DNA of 15,164 nucleotides from Bacteroidota bacterium (GTDB taxonomy: Bacteria; Bacteroidota; Bacteroidia; Bacteroidales; VadinHA17), in the NCBI GenBank assembly GCA_023430725.1, contig JAEYZD010000029.1, forward strand, positions 1 through 15,164, given 5' to 3'. Positions 1-8,585 of the stretch are shown here, piece by piece. Each line of letters opens with the position of its first letter. Within the stretch, counting starts at the first letter, position 1. Position numbers and translations under genes: made by a program. The notes beneath the pieces are model-generated. The model ran no database searches. It was given only the letters and a program-made list of their open reading frames with translations, and had not been told where the DNA came from.

Positions 1-681
1 GTCAGGCCCTACACTGACACCTGCAGGGGTTCCAGGGCACTTGTCGAGCTTGTCGTTAATGCCATCGCCGTCGCTGTCGGATGGTTTGCCAAAGGCGAAA
101 ACTAGGCCTACAGCATGAGAGATAAAGTGATCATCCTTTTCCGGTACCTCCTTCATGTCACGGTAATCGCCGTTGGTGAAGTTATAGAGCACCTGGTACT
201 GTAGTGCGAACCTGGGTGTTATGTTAACCTTGATGCCTCCGCCCAGCGGTATGATTGCATCCCAGTCATCAACTCTCGTCCTGCCCGGGTCGCCGGCAAA
301 GCTTGCGAAACCAAATCCTCCGGCGAGGAATGGAGCAATCACAACATCTTCATCAAGCAGATACCCGTTGTTGAGCTTGTACTTCAGCAGCAGTGCTCCG
401 TCAGTCTTGTCTGACAGGAAGCTCCTTGTCGGAGAGGCGTAGAAACCGTAAGCGCCGTGCTCAGCCTGCAGTGCAAGATCGAATGACGGGTTAAGGTAGC
501 GGCCAATCTGCAATGCACCATGGAAATAGAACGGATCCCATACATTGAATCCGCTGCCCAGGTCTCCCACATATACGGTCTTGCCTCCAAAGAGTCCCAT
601 AGACCACTTCTGGTCAGAGTTCTGACCAAACGCACCTGTGAATAACAGGGCCAGGAAAATCATCGATAATAACTTTCTCAT
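1..681 (-). CDS. OmpA-family outer-membrane protein with TSP type 3 repeat (3' end cut by window edge)
   Basis: The frame is open from the ATG at 681 to the window edge (227 codons) with no stop, so the C-terminus is missing. The N-terminus (MRKLLSMIFLALLFTGAFGQ) is a signal peptide with a likely cleavage after AFG. Residues about 25-200 have the alternating pattern of an eight-stranded outer-membrane beta-barrel: glycine- and aromatic-rich strands, with a barrel-closing segment ending GLVFAFGKP. The last 28 residues, with S-D-S-D-G-D-G-I-N-D and then D-K-C-P-G-T-P, form a calcium-binding thrombospondin type 3 repeat. In this family such a repeat normally links the barrel to a C-terminal OmpA peptidoglycan-binding domain, which I infer lies beyond position 1. 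The likely role is structural, anchoring the outer membrane to peptidoglycan. The gene is divergent from the S9 peptidase gene and has no evident link to the sugar locus. Confidence 0.88.
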   Translation of the reverse strand, partial: MRKLLSMIFLALLFTGAFGQNSDQKWSMGLFGGKTVYVGDLGSGFNVWDPFYFHGALQIGRYLNPSFDLALQAEHGAYGFYASPTRSFLSDKTDGALLLKYKLNNGYLLDEDVVIAPFLAGGFGFASFAGDPGRTRVDDWDAIIPLGGGIKVNITPRFALQYQVLYNFTNGDYRDMKEVPEKDDHFISHAVGLVFAFGKPSDSDGDGINDKLDKCPGTPAGVSVGPD

Positions 682-927
682 AGTTTTAGTTTTAATTGTT
701 TTTGTCTGCCTCGAATCTAATATACTGTTTCTCATAGATATTGATTTCGAAAGATTAGTTATCATATAATCAATATAATAGCAGAACAACTAGCCTGGGC
801 TAACAGAATCAGCAAAGTAAAAATAATCAAATGTCTGAACAATTCCAAGAATCGTCCGGCATGTAAAACATCTTTTATGCCTGAATGAAAATGTTATTTT
901 TAACCTCTGAACAAAACCTACTCCGGT
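682..927. other. Divergent intergenic region
   Basis: This AT-rich spacer of 246 bases separates two divergently transcribed genes and must hold both start regions. It contains an interrupted palindrome TAGCC-TG-GGCTA at 791-802, GTTA-TTTT-TAAC at 893-904, and ATGT-AAA-ACAT at 861-871. These are short and could be chance in AT-rich DNA. No open frame of note and no RNA gene is visible. I could not find a convincing TAnnTTTG element for the rightward gene. Confidence 0.5.
813..843 (-). promoter_or_regulatory. Possible Bacteroidota-type promoter for the OmpA-family gene
   Basis: Read on the minus strand, TTACTTTG (820-813) matches the TAnnTTTG -7 element at all but one fixed position. It is preceded by ATTG (843-840) with a 19-base spacer, as in the TTTG-N19-TAnnTTTG consensus. 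It would give a 5' leader of roughly 125 bases before the ATG at 681. This is a pattern match only; the consensus is short and the region AT-rich, so chance is a real possibility. Confidence 0.22.
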
Positions 928-3765
928 ATGAAGAGAAATATCACGCTGTTATTCATCATTCTGTTTACCCTGCAGGCTTCTCCTCAGGGAAAGAAGGTGA
1001 TGACAATTGACGACCTGGTTTCATGGAACCGCATCACTGAACGGGTGATTTCCGATGACGGATCACTTATGGTATTCAAGACTGAGCCTTCGCAGGGCGA
1101 TCCTGTGATAACCCTTTTTGACGAATCCGGCAGACTGAAGGCTACATTTGCCTGTGCAACCGGTGCAACCATCTCGACTGATTCGAAGTTTCTCTTCTTC
1201 ACTGTCAAACCGCCGGAGGAGGAGGTCAGGGCGCTGAAGCTCAAGAAGACCAAAAAGGAGGAGATGCCACTTGACATGCTGGGAATTTACAATGTTTCAA
1301 CCGGTGTTACAGACACCGTTGAAAGGCTGAAGTCATACAAGGTTCCGTCAAAATGGCCGGGCTGGGTTGCATGGCAGAGTGAACCCGTGAAGGAAAAGCC
1401 CGCAGTCAAGGCGGATAGTGCAGCCTCCGCCTCCGCCACCATCGCCGGTTCCCCGGCTTCCCCTGCCGCAAAAGGCAGCGACAAGGGTAAGAAGCCAAAA
1501 AGTGAATCTGCCGACAACGGTTACAATCTGTTTATAAGGAACCTGGCAAGCGGCCAGACGGATACAGTCCGGTTCGTGACAGAGTACCTCTTCGCCGAGG
1601 AGGCTGAAAAGCTTATGTATGCCACAACAGGCGCGGACAGCCTTACCGAACCTGGAGTCGTTATTGTTGATCTCAGGAAAGGAGAGAAAAGTGTTCTCTA
1701 CAGCGGCAAGGCGAAATACAGGCAGCTGTCAATGGACAAGAAGGGAGAGCGGGCCGCTTTTATCCTCTCGTTTGACGAAAAGGACAAGGCGGGAAACACA
1801 TATTCACTCTGTCACTGGAACGGAAAGGGACTGGCCTCGGTCGCAGCTTCGAAGGGAACCGCCGGCATTCCTGAAGGTTGGATAATAAACGAGAATGCAC
1901 GACTTGTTTTTGCGGAGAGCTCCCCGCGGCTTTTCTTCGGCACCTCTCCGGAGTACAGGCTGAAGGACACAACTATACTTGATGAGGATCGCGCAAACGT
2001 TGATGTGTGGCACTGGTCTGAGGGTACCCTTCATACGGCGCAGCTTGCCAGGAAAACGCGTGACGCGAAAAAGACCTATATGGCCGTTTATCATGCTGAC
2101 CGCGGCAGGGTGGTCCAGCTGGCCACTGCTGAGATGTCTGATGTTATGCTCCCTGACAAGGGTGACGGTCCAAAGGCGGTGGCACTCTCATCACTGCCCT
2201 ATGACCTGGAATCGATGTGGCGGGGCAGTGCCGGGAATGATGTCTGGATCGTGGACATCAATACAGGTGTTGCCGAAAAGATAAAGCAGAATCTCAGGGC
2301 ACGGATGCGTTTCTCACCGGGCGGCAGCTATCTCTGGTGGTATCAAGAGGCTGACAGCTCATGGTATGCGCGTGATATTGCGGCAGGAAAAGAGGTCCGG
2401 CTGACCACACCGGCAACGCTCAGGGTATGGGATGAACTCAATGATGTGCCTGACCTCCCTGGATCATACCCGGCAGCAGGATGGCTTAAGGACGACAAGG
2501 CCCTGCTTGTATCCGACAAGTATGACATCTGGTCACTTGACCCGGCCGGATCACGTACTCCGGTCAACGTCACTGTTAACGGCAGGATGGAGGGGGTCAG
2601 GTACAGGCTGCTCGATTTTGACCCGGAGAATGATTACATAGACCCGGGCGTGAAGCAATACCTTCACGGAGTCAGGGAGGCAACCAGGGCCGAGGGATTT
2701 TACTCACTCGATATCCGCAGGAAGGATGTACCGCTTAAACTTACGGGAGGCGATTTTGTCTATGGTAACCCGGTAAAGGCAAGGAAATCTGACCGTCTCA
2801 TCTATACGAAAGAAAACTTTGGTCTCTTCCCTGATTACCTGCTGTCAGACCTCTCGTTCAGGGATGAGAAACGGCTCACGGATGCCAACCCGCGGCAAAA
2901 GGATTACCTGTGGGGAACCGCCGAGCTTGTGAAATGGACTTCACTTGACGGAAGGCAGCTTGAGGGATTGCTCTATAAACCGGAAAATTTTGACCCGTCG
3001 AAGAAGTACCCGATGATTGTGAACTTCTATGAGAAGAGTTCGACTGAGCTCAACAGGCACAGGATTCCTGAGCCGGGAAGGTCGACAATTGACTATCATT
3101 ATTATACGAGCAACGGGTACCTTATATTCAATCCCGATGTCTATTACATTGACGGATACCCGGGCCAGAGCGCATACAACTGTGTGATGCCCGGCATAAT
3201 GTCACTCATCGGAAAGGGATTTGTGGATGAGAAGCATATCGGAGCCCAGGGACACAGCTGGGGTGGTTACCAGGTAGCCTACCTTGCCACCCGCACCAAT
3301 CTCTTTGCAGCAATTGAGTCAGGGGCGCCGGTTGTGAACATGTACAGTGCGTACGGAGGGATCAGATGGGAATCGGGTTTCAACCGTTCGATGCAGTATG
3401 AGCATCAGCAGAGTCGCATCGGAGCCACCATATGGGAGGCACCACATCTCTATTGGGAGAACTCGCCGCTGTTTGCAATTGAAAAAGTAGAGACGCCGAT
3501 CCTGATCATGGCCAATGATCAGGACGGAGCGGTGCCATGGTACCAGGGTATTGAGTTCTTCATTGCCATGAGAAGGCTAGGCAAACCTGCATGGCTGCTC
3601 AACTACAACGGAGAACCACACTGGCCGCTGAAGCTCCCGAACAGGATCGACTTCCAGACACGGATGGCCCAGTTCTTCCATCACTATCTGAAGGATGAGC
3701 CGATGCCGGTATGGATGAAGGAGGGTGTGCCCGCCACTGAAAAGGAGTTCACACTGGGATACTGA
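928..3765 (+). CDS. S9 family serine peptidase (prolyl oligopeptidase/DPP IV-like), exported
   Basis: This is a predicted exported serine peptidase of 945 residues, longer than the typical 700-750 of DPP IV-like members. The N-terminus (MKRNITLLFIILFTLQASPQG) is a signal peptide, which suggests the periplasm. Residues about 30-690 hold the irregular repeats expected of the beta-propeller that gates access in this family. Residues about 700-925 form the alpha/beta-hydrolase domain: G-H-S-W-G-G-Y places the nucleophile at Ser777, N-D-Q-D-G-A-V-P gives the likely Asp866, and G-E-P-H-W-P gives His898. All three members of the triad are present. Substrates of the family are short peptides, often with Pro or small residues near the cut; the exact specificity cannot be read here. 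Residues about 153-195 are a low-complexity Ala/Ser/Pro/Lys segment inserted in the propeller, which explains part of the extra length. The gene stands alone between a divergent neighbour and a hairpin. Confidence 0.93.
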   Translation: MKRNITLLFIILFTLQASPQGKKVMTIDDLVSWNRITERVISDDGSLMVFKTEPSQGDPVITLFDESGRLKATFACATGATISTDSKFLFFTVKPPEEEVRALKLKKTKKEEMPLDMLGIYNVSTGVTDTVERLKSYKVPSKWPGWVAWQSEPVKEKPAVKADSAASASATIAGSPASPAAKGSDKGKKPKSESADNGYNLFIRNLASGQTDTVRFVTEYLFAEEAEKLMYATTGADSLTEPGVVIVDLRKGEKSVLYSGKAKYRQLSMDKKGERAAFILSFDEKDKAGNTYSLCHWNGKGLASVAASKGTAGIPEGWIINENARLVFAESSPRLFFGTSPEYRLKDTTILDEDRANVDVWHWSEGTLHTAQLARKTRDAKKTYMAVYHADRGRVVQLATAEMSDVMLPDKGDGPKAVALSSLPYDLESMWRGSAGNDVWIVDINTGVAEKIKQNLRARMRFSPGGSYLWWYQEADSSWYARDIAAGKEVRLTTPATLRVWDELNDVPDLPGSYPAAGWLKDDKALLVSDKYDIWSLDPAGSRTPVNVTVNGRMEGVRYRLLDFDPENDYIDPGVKQYLHGVREATRAEGFYSLDIRRKDVPLKLTGGDFVYGNPVKARKSDRLIYTKENFGLFPDYLLSDLSFRDEKRLTDANPRQKDYLWGTAELVKWTSLDGRQLEGLLYKPENFDPSKKYPMIVNFYEKSSTELNRHRIPEPGRSTIDYHYYTSNGYLIFNPDVYYIDGYPGQSAYNCVMPGIMSLIGKGFVDEKHIGAQGHSWGGYQVAYLATRTNLFAAIESGAPVVNMYSAYGGIRWESGFNRSMQYEHQQSRIGATIWEAPHLYWENSPLFAIEKVETPILIMANDQDGAVPWYQGIEFFIAMRRLGKPAWLLNYNGEPHWPLKLPNRIDFQTRMAQFFHHYLKDEPMPVWMKEGVPATEKEFTLGY

Positions 3766-3830
3766 CAATTCATTAAGTCTGATACAGGCCAGGAGGAAAT
3801 CCGGAAAATTCCGGGTCCGGCCATTGAAAC

Positions 3831-3864
3831 CAACTGTCCCGGGGCACTCGTCCCGGGACAGTTG
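3831..3864 (+). terminator. Perfect 13-bp hairpin after the S9 peptidase gene
   Basis: CAACTGTCCCGGG (3831-3843) and its exact reverse complement CCCGGGACAGTTG (3852-3864) surround an 8-base loop. The stem is GC-rich at the loop end and starts 65 bases after the peptidase stop. It is followed by CCTTTGTACC, so the T-tract is poor. It is either a weak intrinsic terminator, a Rho-assisted or 3'-end-stabilizing hairpin, or a barrier protecting the sugar locus from read-through. Strand is assigned from the upstream gene. Confidence 0.65.
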
Positions 3865-3932
3865 CCTTTGTACCCGCTATATCCGGAATTCAATTCTTAA
3901 TCAATTCATCAACAATTACATGTGAGTCGTTG

Positions 3933-3962
3933 TTGTGGTATTGTATAGGTCTCATACGTTTA
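3933..3962 (+). promoter_or_regulatory. Candidate Bacteroidota promoter for the polysaccharide locus
   Basis: TACGTTTA (3955-3962) differs from the TAnnTTTG -7 element only in the last base. GTTG (3932-3935; TTG at 3933-3935) lies 19 bases upstream, the normal spacing. Transcription would start near 3968, giving a leader of about 80 bases before the ATG at 4051. The -7 element overlaps the left arm of an inverted repeat, ACGTTT (3956-3961) with AAACGT (3985-3990), which could be an operator or chance. The location, just after a hairpin and before the first gene of the locus, supports the call. Confidence 0.35.
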
Positions 3963-4008
3963 TCTTTTTTGAGATGAGAAAATCAAACGTCCATGTTATT
4001 TGTTTAAT

Positions 4009-4014
4009 AGGAGG
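4009..4014 (+). promoter_or_regulatory. AGGAGG Shine-Dalgarno-like sequence in the susC leader, preceded by a 4-codon mini-ORF
   Basis: A full AGGAGG at 4009-4014 is unusual for Bacteroidota, where strong Shine-Dalgarno sequences are rare. It sits 36 bases before the ATG at 4051, too far to serve it directly. The only in-frame codons nearby are CTG at 4021 (6-base gap) and TTG at 4030 (15-base gap). Just upstream, ATG at 3993 opens a tiny frame (M-L-F-V, stop 4005-4007) ending one base before the AGGAGG. This could be a leader arrangement, a non-ATG start that lengthens the SusC N-terminus, or coincidence. Confidence 0.25.
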
Positions 4015-4050
4015 TTTGCACTGCTTAACTTGGATCAAAATCTGACCGAA

Positions 4051-7041
4051 ATGAAAGAAATTATCATGATTCTGTTTCTGTTCCTCGCTACGGCGGGCAC
4101 TCTTTCTGCCCAGTCAGCGGTAAAAGGAACGGTGGTTGATGATCAGAATTTGCCATTACCCGGGGTATCAGTTCTGGTCAAGAACACCTTCAGGGGGACA
4201 ATGACTGATGTTGACGGGACCTACACGATCAGTGCATTGCCTGTGGATACGCTTGTCTTCTCGATGGTAGGGATGATCACCCGGGAGATCGTTGTAGGCA
4301 ACAGGACTGTACTTGATGTACAGATGACTACTGAGACCACGGTTATGGATGAGGTTGTTGTGATAGGTTACGGAACACAGCGTGCCAAAGACCTGACAGC
4401 ACCTATAATCACCGTGAAGGGGGATGATCTGTCACGGCAGGTGACATCAAACGCAATGCAGGCTATGCAGGGTAAGGTTGCAGGCGTACAGATAATCAGC
4501 AGCGGCGTACCTGGAAGCGGTCCCTCGGTGAAGATCAGGGGAGTGGGGTCAATCGGTGATTTTGCACGGCCTCTTTATGTTGTCGACGGTGTTTTCGTGG
4601 ATAATATTGACTTCCTCGGAGCCGGTGACATTGAAGACCTTACGGTACTTAAGGATGCCTCCGCCTCGGCTATCTACGGGGTGAGGGCGGCAAACGGTGT
4701 AATACTGATTACAACGAAGAGAGGCACCACTGGCAAACCCACAATAAGTTACGACGGATATTTCGGGATGCAGCTGCCGGTTAATATTATGAAGATGTCA
4801 ACCAGAGATCAGTATGTTGAATTGCTGAACGAGGCTTACTCGAGTACCCCCGGTTACGTACCCAGGGATCCCTCGGCCTATCCGGCATCAACCGACTGGT
4901 ACCAGGAACTTGTCAGAACGGCACCGATGACAGGTCATAGCGTTGACATCTCGGGGATGTCTGACAAGACCTCATATTCAATTGGTGGCAGCTACCTTTT
5001 CCAGGAGGGCATAATGGACACGAAAAATAATTTTGAAAGGTTCAATATCAGGGGAAGACTGGAGCAGAATGTAAACAAGTTCATGAAGGTAGGGCTGAAC
5101 ACTATTGTTTCAAGGCATGACAAGTTCAACCCGAATGAGGGTGCATTTTTCGGTGCATATGTCAACCCGCCCGTCTATCCGGTTTATGACCCTGAAAACA
5201 CGGCAGCATATCCGGTGCGGTTCGGCTCACCGCAGACTTACGGTTTCGGCAACCAGTACGGGAACCCGGTTGCGACAGCCTACTATGCTGATAATTTCGA
5301 AAAGGGCAATAAACTTGTGTTCAACGGGTACGCTGAGTTTTATCCTGTCAGGGACAAGCTGACCTTCAAGTTTTCATACAACCAGGATCTCAGCAACTGG
5401 ACCAGCAGGGGTTATACACCTGCCTTTAATGTAGGCGGATCACAGGGTGTGAGAAAATCGAGCCTCTCAAAGACCTTTGGCAACTCTTCAAAGCAGATAA
5501 TTGATAACCTGCTTACATACAGGGATCAGAAGGATGGTCTCAGCTATACGTTTATGGTAGGTCAGTCAACCAGGATTGAAAAGTGGGAGACGCTGACCGG
5601 CTCTGCCATTGATGTTCCGGGGCTTGATGAGCAGTCAAAGTACCTTGTGCTTGGCTCCTTCAGGGACCGCAATGCAAGTGACGGAGCGGGAAGATTCAAC
5701 GGGGTGTCGTTCTTTACACGGGGGACCTTCAATATCAATGACAAATATCTTGGAACAGTTACTTTCAGGGCGGATGCCAGTTCCAAGTACCAGAAGAAAT
5801 GGGGATTCTTCCCGTCAGTAGGACTTGGGTGGAATATTACACAGGAAGACTTCATGGATAATCAGAAACTGTTCAGCTATCTCAAGCTGAGGGCCAGCTG
5901 GGGTCTTCTTGGCAATGACAATGTGCCGGCAAACTCAACTGTGATACTCGGTCAGTCAGGCGCAGGCGCTTCAGGCATCTTCGGTGATGAGCTTGTGGAC
6001 GGGATGGGAGCACAGACGGTTGTCCAGAATTTCCTACGATGGGAGGTAGTAAGCGAATTTGACCTCGGGGCAGATTTCACAGCATCCAATAACAAGCTCT
6101 CCGGAGACCTGGACCTGTATCACCGAACCACTGACAATGTTGTTTTCTTTGCTCCCATTGCTACCGGAGGGGGTGTTGCGGAGTTGCTCGGTAATAACGG
6201 GAGTGTTGTAAATGCAGGTGTTGAGCTTAGCCTCAACTGGACTGAAGAGTTTGCCAACGGACTGGAGATGACTGTAGGCTTCAATGCAACAACAATAATA
6301 AACAGGGTGACGAAGCTCGAAGGTCGCGAGTACATTCCAAGCGGTTATGTAAGGGGCAATTATACTACCCGCACTGCTGTCGGTCATGCTATAGGATCTT
6401 TCTACGGCTACGAGATCGACGGGGTTTATCAGAGCGAAGGCGATGCCCTCAGGGACGAGGTGTCACAGCCGATAAAGGGAGCCGGTTTCTTCAGGTATAA
6501 GGATCAGAACGGCGATAAAGTAATTTCTGAAGAGGATAAGGTCTACCTGGGAAGCGCAATCCCCTGGCTGATTACAGGAATTGATTTCGGGTTTACCTAC
6601 AGGTCATTTGACCTGAACGTTTCGCTTCTCGGACAGTTCGGGAGCAAAATCCTCAACGCAAAGAGAATGAACAGGGACGTCTTCTCAGACGGGAATTATG
6701 ACCAGGATTTCTATGACAACCACTGGAGGCCGGACAATACATCGGATAAATACCCGTCGGCATTTGCTTACAGCTTCTCCTATACACAGCAGGCAAATGA
6801 CTTCTTTGTCGAGGACGCTTCATTCGGAAGGATCCAGAATATTACACTGGGTTACACAACCGACAGGATAAGGTTCATTCCCGGCCTGAGGATATATGCC
6901 TCAGCCCAGAGACCCTATACTTTCTTCACCTATAAAGGATTTACGACTGAAATAGGGGGGACCCCGATCAGTTCCGGCATAGACAATTCAGTTTATCCTT
7001 TGCAGGCGGTATATACGTTGGGACTTAAAGCGAATTTCTAA
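4051..7041 (+). CDS. SusC/RagA-type TonB-dependent outer-membrane transporter
   Basis: This outer-membrane importer takes up glycan oligosaccharides with the SusD-like partner encoded next, powered by TonB-ExbBD. From the ATG at 4051 the product is 996 residues. Its domains in order are: signal peptide MKEIIMILFLFLATAGTLSAQ; a carboxypeptidase-regulatory-like beta-sandwich (about 22-97, with G-T-V-V-D-D and L-P-G-V-S-V); the TonB box D-E-V-V-V-I-G-Y-G (100-108); the plug (about 112-225), with the SusC hallmark V-L-K-D-A-S-A-S-A-I-Y-G at 199-210; and a large beta-barrel ending in L-K-A-N-F. There is no N-terminal STN domain, so it is not the type that signals directly to an anti-sigma factor. 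The frame stays open upstream to a TTG at 4000. I chose 4051 because it gives a compact signal peptide, although the AGGAGG at 4009 leaves this unsettled. Its stop overlaps a possible ATG of the next gene. Confidence 0.96.
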   Translation: MKEIIMILFLFLATAGTLSAQSAVKGTVVDDQNLPLPGVSVLVKNTFRGTMTDVDGTYTISALPVDTLVFSMVGMITREIVVGNRTVLDVQMTTETTVMDEVVVIGYGTQRAKDLTAPIITVKGDDLSRQVTSNAMQAMQGKVAGVQIISSGVPGSGPSVKIRGVGSIGDFARPLYVVDGVFVDNIDFLGAGDIEDLTVLKDASASAIYGVRAANGVILITTKRGTTGKPTISYDGYFGMQLPVNIMKMSTRDQYVELLNEAYSSTPGYVPRDPSAYPASTDWYQELVRTAPMTGHSVDISGMSDKTSYSIGGSYLFQEGIMDTKNNFERFNIRGRLEQNVNKFMKVGLNTIVSRHDKFNPNEGAFFGAYVNPPVYPVYDPENTAAYPVRFGSPQTYGFGNQYGNPVATAYYADNFEKGNKLVFNGYAEFYPVRDKLTFKFSYNQDLSNWTSRGYTPAFNVGGSQGVRKSSLSKTFGNSSKQIIDNLLTYRDQKDGLSYTFMVGQSTRIEKWETLTGSAIDVPGLDEQSKYLVLGSFRDRNASDGAGRFNGVSFFTRGTFNINDKYLGTVTFRADASSKYQKKWGFFPSVGLGWNITQEDFMDNQKLFSYLKLRASWGLLGNDNVPANSTVILGQSGAGASGIFGDELVDGMGAQTVVQNFLRWEVVSEFDLGADFTASNNKLSGDLDLYHRTTDNVVFFAPIATGGGVAELLGNNGSVVNAGVELSLNWTEEFANGLEMTVGFNATTIINRVTKLEGREYIPSGYVRGNYTTRTAVGHAIGSFYGYEIDGVYQSEGDALRDEVSQPIKGAGFFRYKDQNGDKVISEEDKVYLGSAIPWLITGIDFGFTYRSFDLNVSLLGQFGSKILNAKRMNRDVFSDGNYDQDFYDNHWRPDNTSDKYPSAFAYSFSYTQQANDFFVEDASFGRIQNITLGYTTDRIRFIPGLRIYASAQRPYTFFTYKGFTTEIGGTPISSGIDNSVYPLQAVYTLGLKANF

Positions 7042-7058
7042 TGATAAATGGTTTGGAA

Positions 7059-8546
7059 ATGAAAAGATTATATACATTTTTCATAATGATTCTGATCCTG
7101 ACCGCGGTCAGCTGTGAGGAATTTCTCGAGATTCGTCCTGAGGGTACACTGCCAACCACGGGCATAGATTACTCGAAATCAGAAAACGTGTTTCTGTCAG
7201 TAAGTGCATCCTATGCCAAGCTCAGAAACTACGGCGCTCATGTCTTTCCTTACATAGGTGCTTTTGAGATAGCATCAGACAATGCTGACAAGGGAAGCAG
7301 TCCGGAAGATAACCCGACGATGCTCGAGCTTGATAATCTCACATACAGGTCTGACAACGGCCTGATAAATGATCTCTGGACCTCATATTTTGACATTGTG
7401 AGCGGAGCCAACTACTCCATTCATCAGATGCCGCTGTTTGCCGATGAACTGAACGAAAGTTCGGACAAGCAGTATGCACTTGAGTGTCAGGGAGAGGTTA
7501 AAACAATACGGGCCTATGCCTATTTCAACCTTACCCGTCTCTTCGGAAGGGTGCCGATAATTGACACTGTGCTCACCGCTTCCCAGCTTGCATCTGTACC
7601 GCAGGCATCAACGGCTCAGCTTTATGCATTCATCGAGAAGGATCTTCTTGAGGCGATAAGCGTGCTTCCGGCTGGCTACACGAAGGAGTGGGCAGGAAGG
7701 ATTAACAGGTACACCGCCATGGCGATCAAGGCAAAAGTGCACATGTATCAGGCAGAGTGGGACTCTGTGGCATCGCTGACGGACAGGATTATTTCCTCAG
7801 GTAGGTACAGTCTGCTCAGTGATTTCCGCGAGGTATTCAGTGTTGACGGAGAGAACAGCAGGGAGTCACTCTTCGAGGTCCAAAGCTCGACACTCGGCAA
7901 GAGCACGGGAGACAATACGTTCCTTGAGTATGCTTACGTTCAGGGTCCAAGGGGCAACAGTCCGGGCAACATGCAGGGCTGGGGTTTCTGTACCCCGAGC
8001 CAGAACCTGATTGACTTCTACACGGCACGAGGCGAGGTCATCAGGCCGGCAACCACTCTTCTTTACAGGGGAACCAGGACACCGGAAGGGGACAGTATCA
8101 GGACAATTTGTTCGAATCCCGTTTACAACGGCAAGGTTTACACCCCTTCAGTTTACAACAAGTGGAATTTCAACGGCTACGGATTTGACCACAATGTGCG
8201 TATCATCAGGTATGCCGACATACTGCTGATGTATGCCGAAGCCAGGGTAAAGGGTGCCACATCAGGCACCACCAGCGGACTTACAGCTGACGGTGCAGTT
8301 AACCTCGTCAGGGTACGGGCCGGCCTGCTGCCGCTCTCAGGGGTGACTCTTCAGCAGATTTGGGATGAACGACGGGCTGAACTGGCGATGGAAGAAGACA
8401 GATTCACTGACCTGGTACGCACAGGCCAGGCAGCAACAGCTCTTGCATCCAGGGGGTTTGTGACAGGAAAGCACGAGCTGTATCCTATCCCTTCCGCACA
8501 GATGCAGCTTAATCCGAATCTGACACAGAACAACGGATATAACTAA
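7059..8546 (+). CDS. SusD/RagB-type glycan-binding outer-membrane lipoprotein
   Basis: This lipoprotein acts as the lid on the SusC transporter and helps select the glycan. It is translationally close to susC: an in-frame ATG at 7041 overlaps the susC stop (TAATG), and a second ATG lies at 7059. I prefer 7059 because it gives a clean lipoprotein signal (MKRLYTFFIMILILTAVSC) with the lipidated Cys19 followed by E-E-F-L; starting at 7041 adds six residues. The mature protein shows SusD features: the N-terminal F-L-E-I-R-P-E-G stretch, a helical TPR-like region with R-A-Y-A-Y-F-N-L-T-R-L-F-G (about 151-163), and the C-terminal block W-D-E-R-R-A-E-L-A followed by L-Y-P-I-P and N-P-N-L-T-Q-N-N-G-Y. 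Its 495 residues are normal for the family. The glycan cannot be told from SusD alone. Confidence 0.95.
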   Translation: MKRLYTFFIMILILTAVSCEEFLEIRPEGTLPTTGIDYSKSENVFLSVSASYAKLRNYGAHVFPYIGAFEIASDNADKGSSPEDNPTMLELDNLTYRSDNGLINDLWTSYFDIVSGANYSIHQMPLFADELNESSDKQYALECQGEVKTIRAYAYFNLTRLFGRVPIIDTVLTASQLASVPQASTAQLYAFIEKDLLEAISVLPAGYTKEWAGRINRYTAMAIKAKVHMYQAEWDSVASLTDRIISSGRYSLLSDFREVFSVDGENSRESLFEVQSSTLGKSTGDNTFLEYAYVQGPRGNSPGNMQGWGFCTPSQNLIDFYTARGEVIRPATTLLYRGTRTPEGDSIRTICSNPVYNGKVYTPSVYNKWNFNGYGFDHNVRIIRYADILLMYAEARVKGATSGTTSGLTADGAVNLVRVRAGLLPLSGVTLQQIWDERRAELAMEEDRFTDLVRTGQAATALASRGFVTGKHELYPIPSAQMQLNPNLTQNNGYN

Positions 8547-8585
8547 TATAAGTAACCATTAATGTAGAACCAAACTCAGTAAATT

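Noticed and set aside
791..802. TAGCC-TG-GGCTA palindrome as a regulator operator
   Set aside because: The arms are only five bases, a single copy is present, and it is not placed against a convincing promoter. Listed only within the spacer description.
1804..2284. Overlapping plus- and minus-strand open frames inside the S9 peptidase gene
   Set aside because: They overlap a long coding frame with the complete peptidase fold and have arginine/serine-rich, motif-free translations typical of shadow frames.
3725..3925. Small plus-strand frame overlapping the end of the peptidase gene and the hairpin
   Set aside because: It runs through the perfect inverted repeat and has no family resemblance.
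4000..4050. N-terminal extension of SusC from a TTG at 4000
   Set aside because: The added 17 residues are not signal-like, and the TTG comes before the AGGAGG rather than after it. ATG 4051 gives a normal signal peptide. Not fully excluded, and reported as a finding.
6034..6387. Minus-strand open frame of 117 codons inside the susC-like gene
   Set aside because: It lies wholly within a clear SusC beta-barrel coding region, has no recognisable motif, and looks like a shadow of the real frame.
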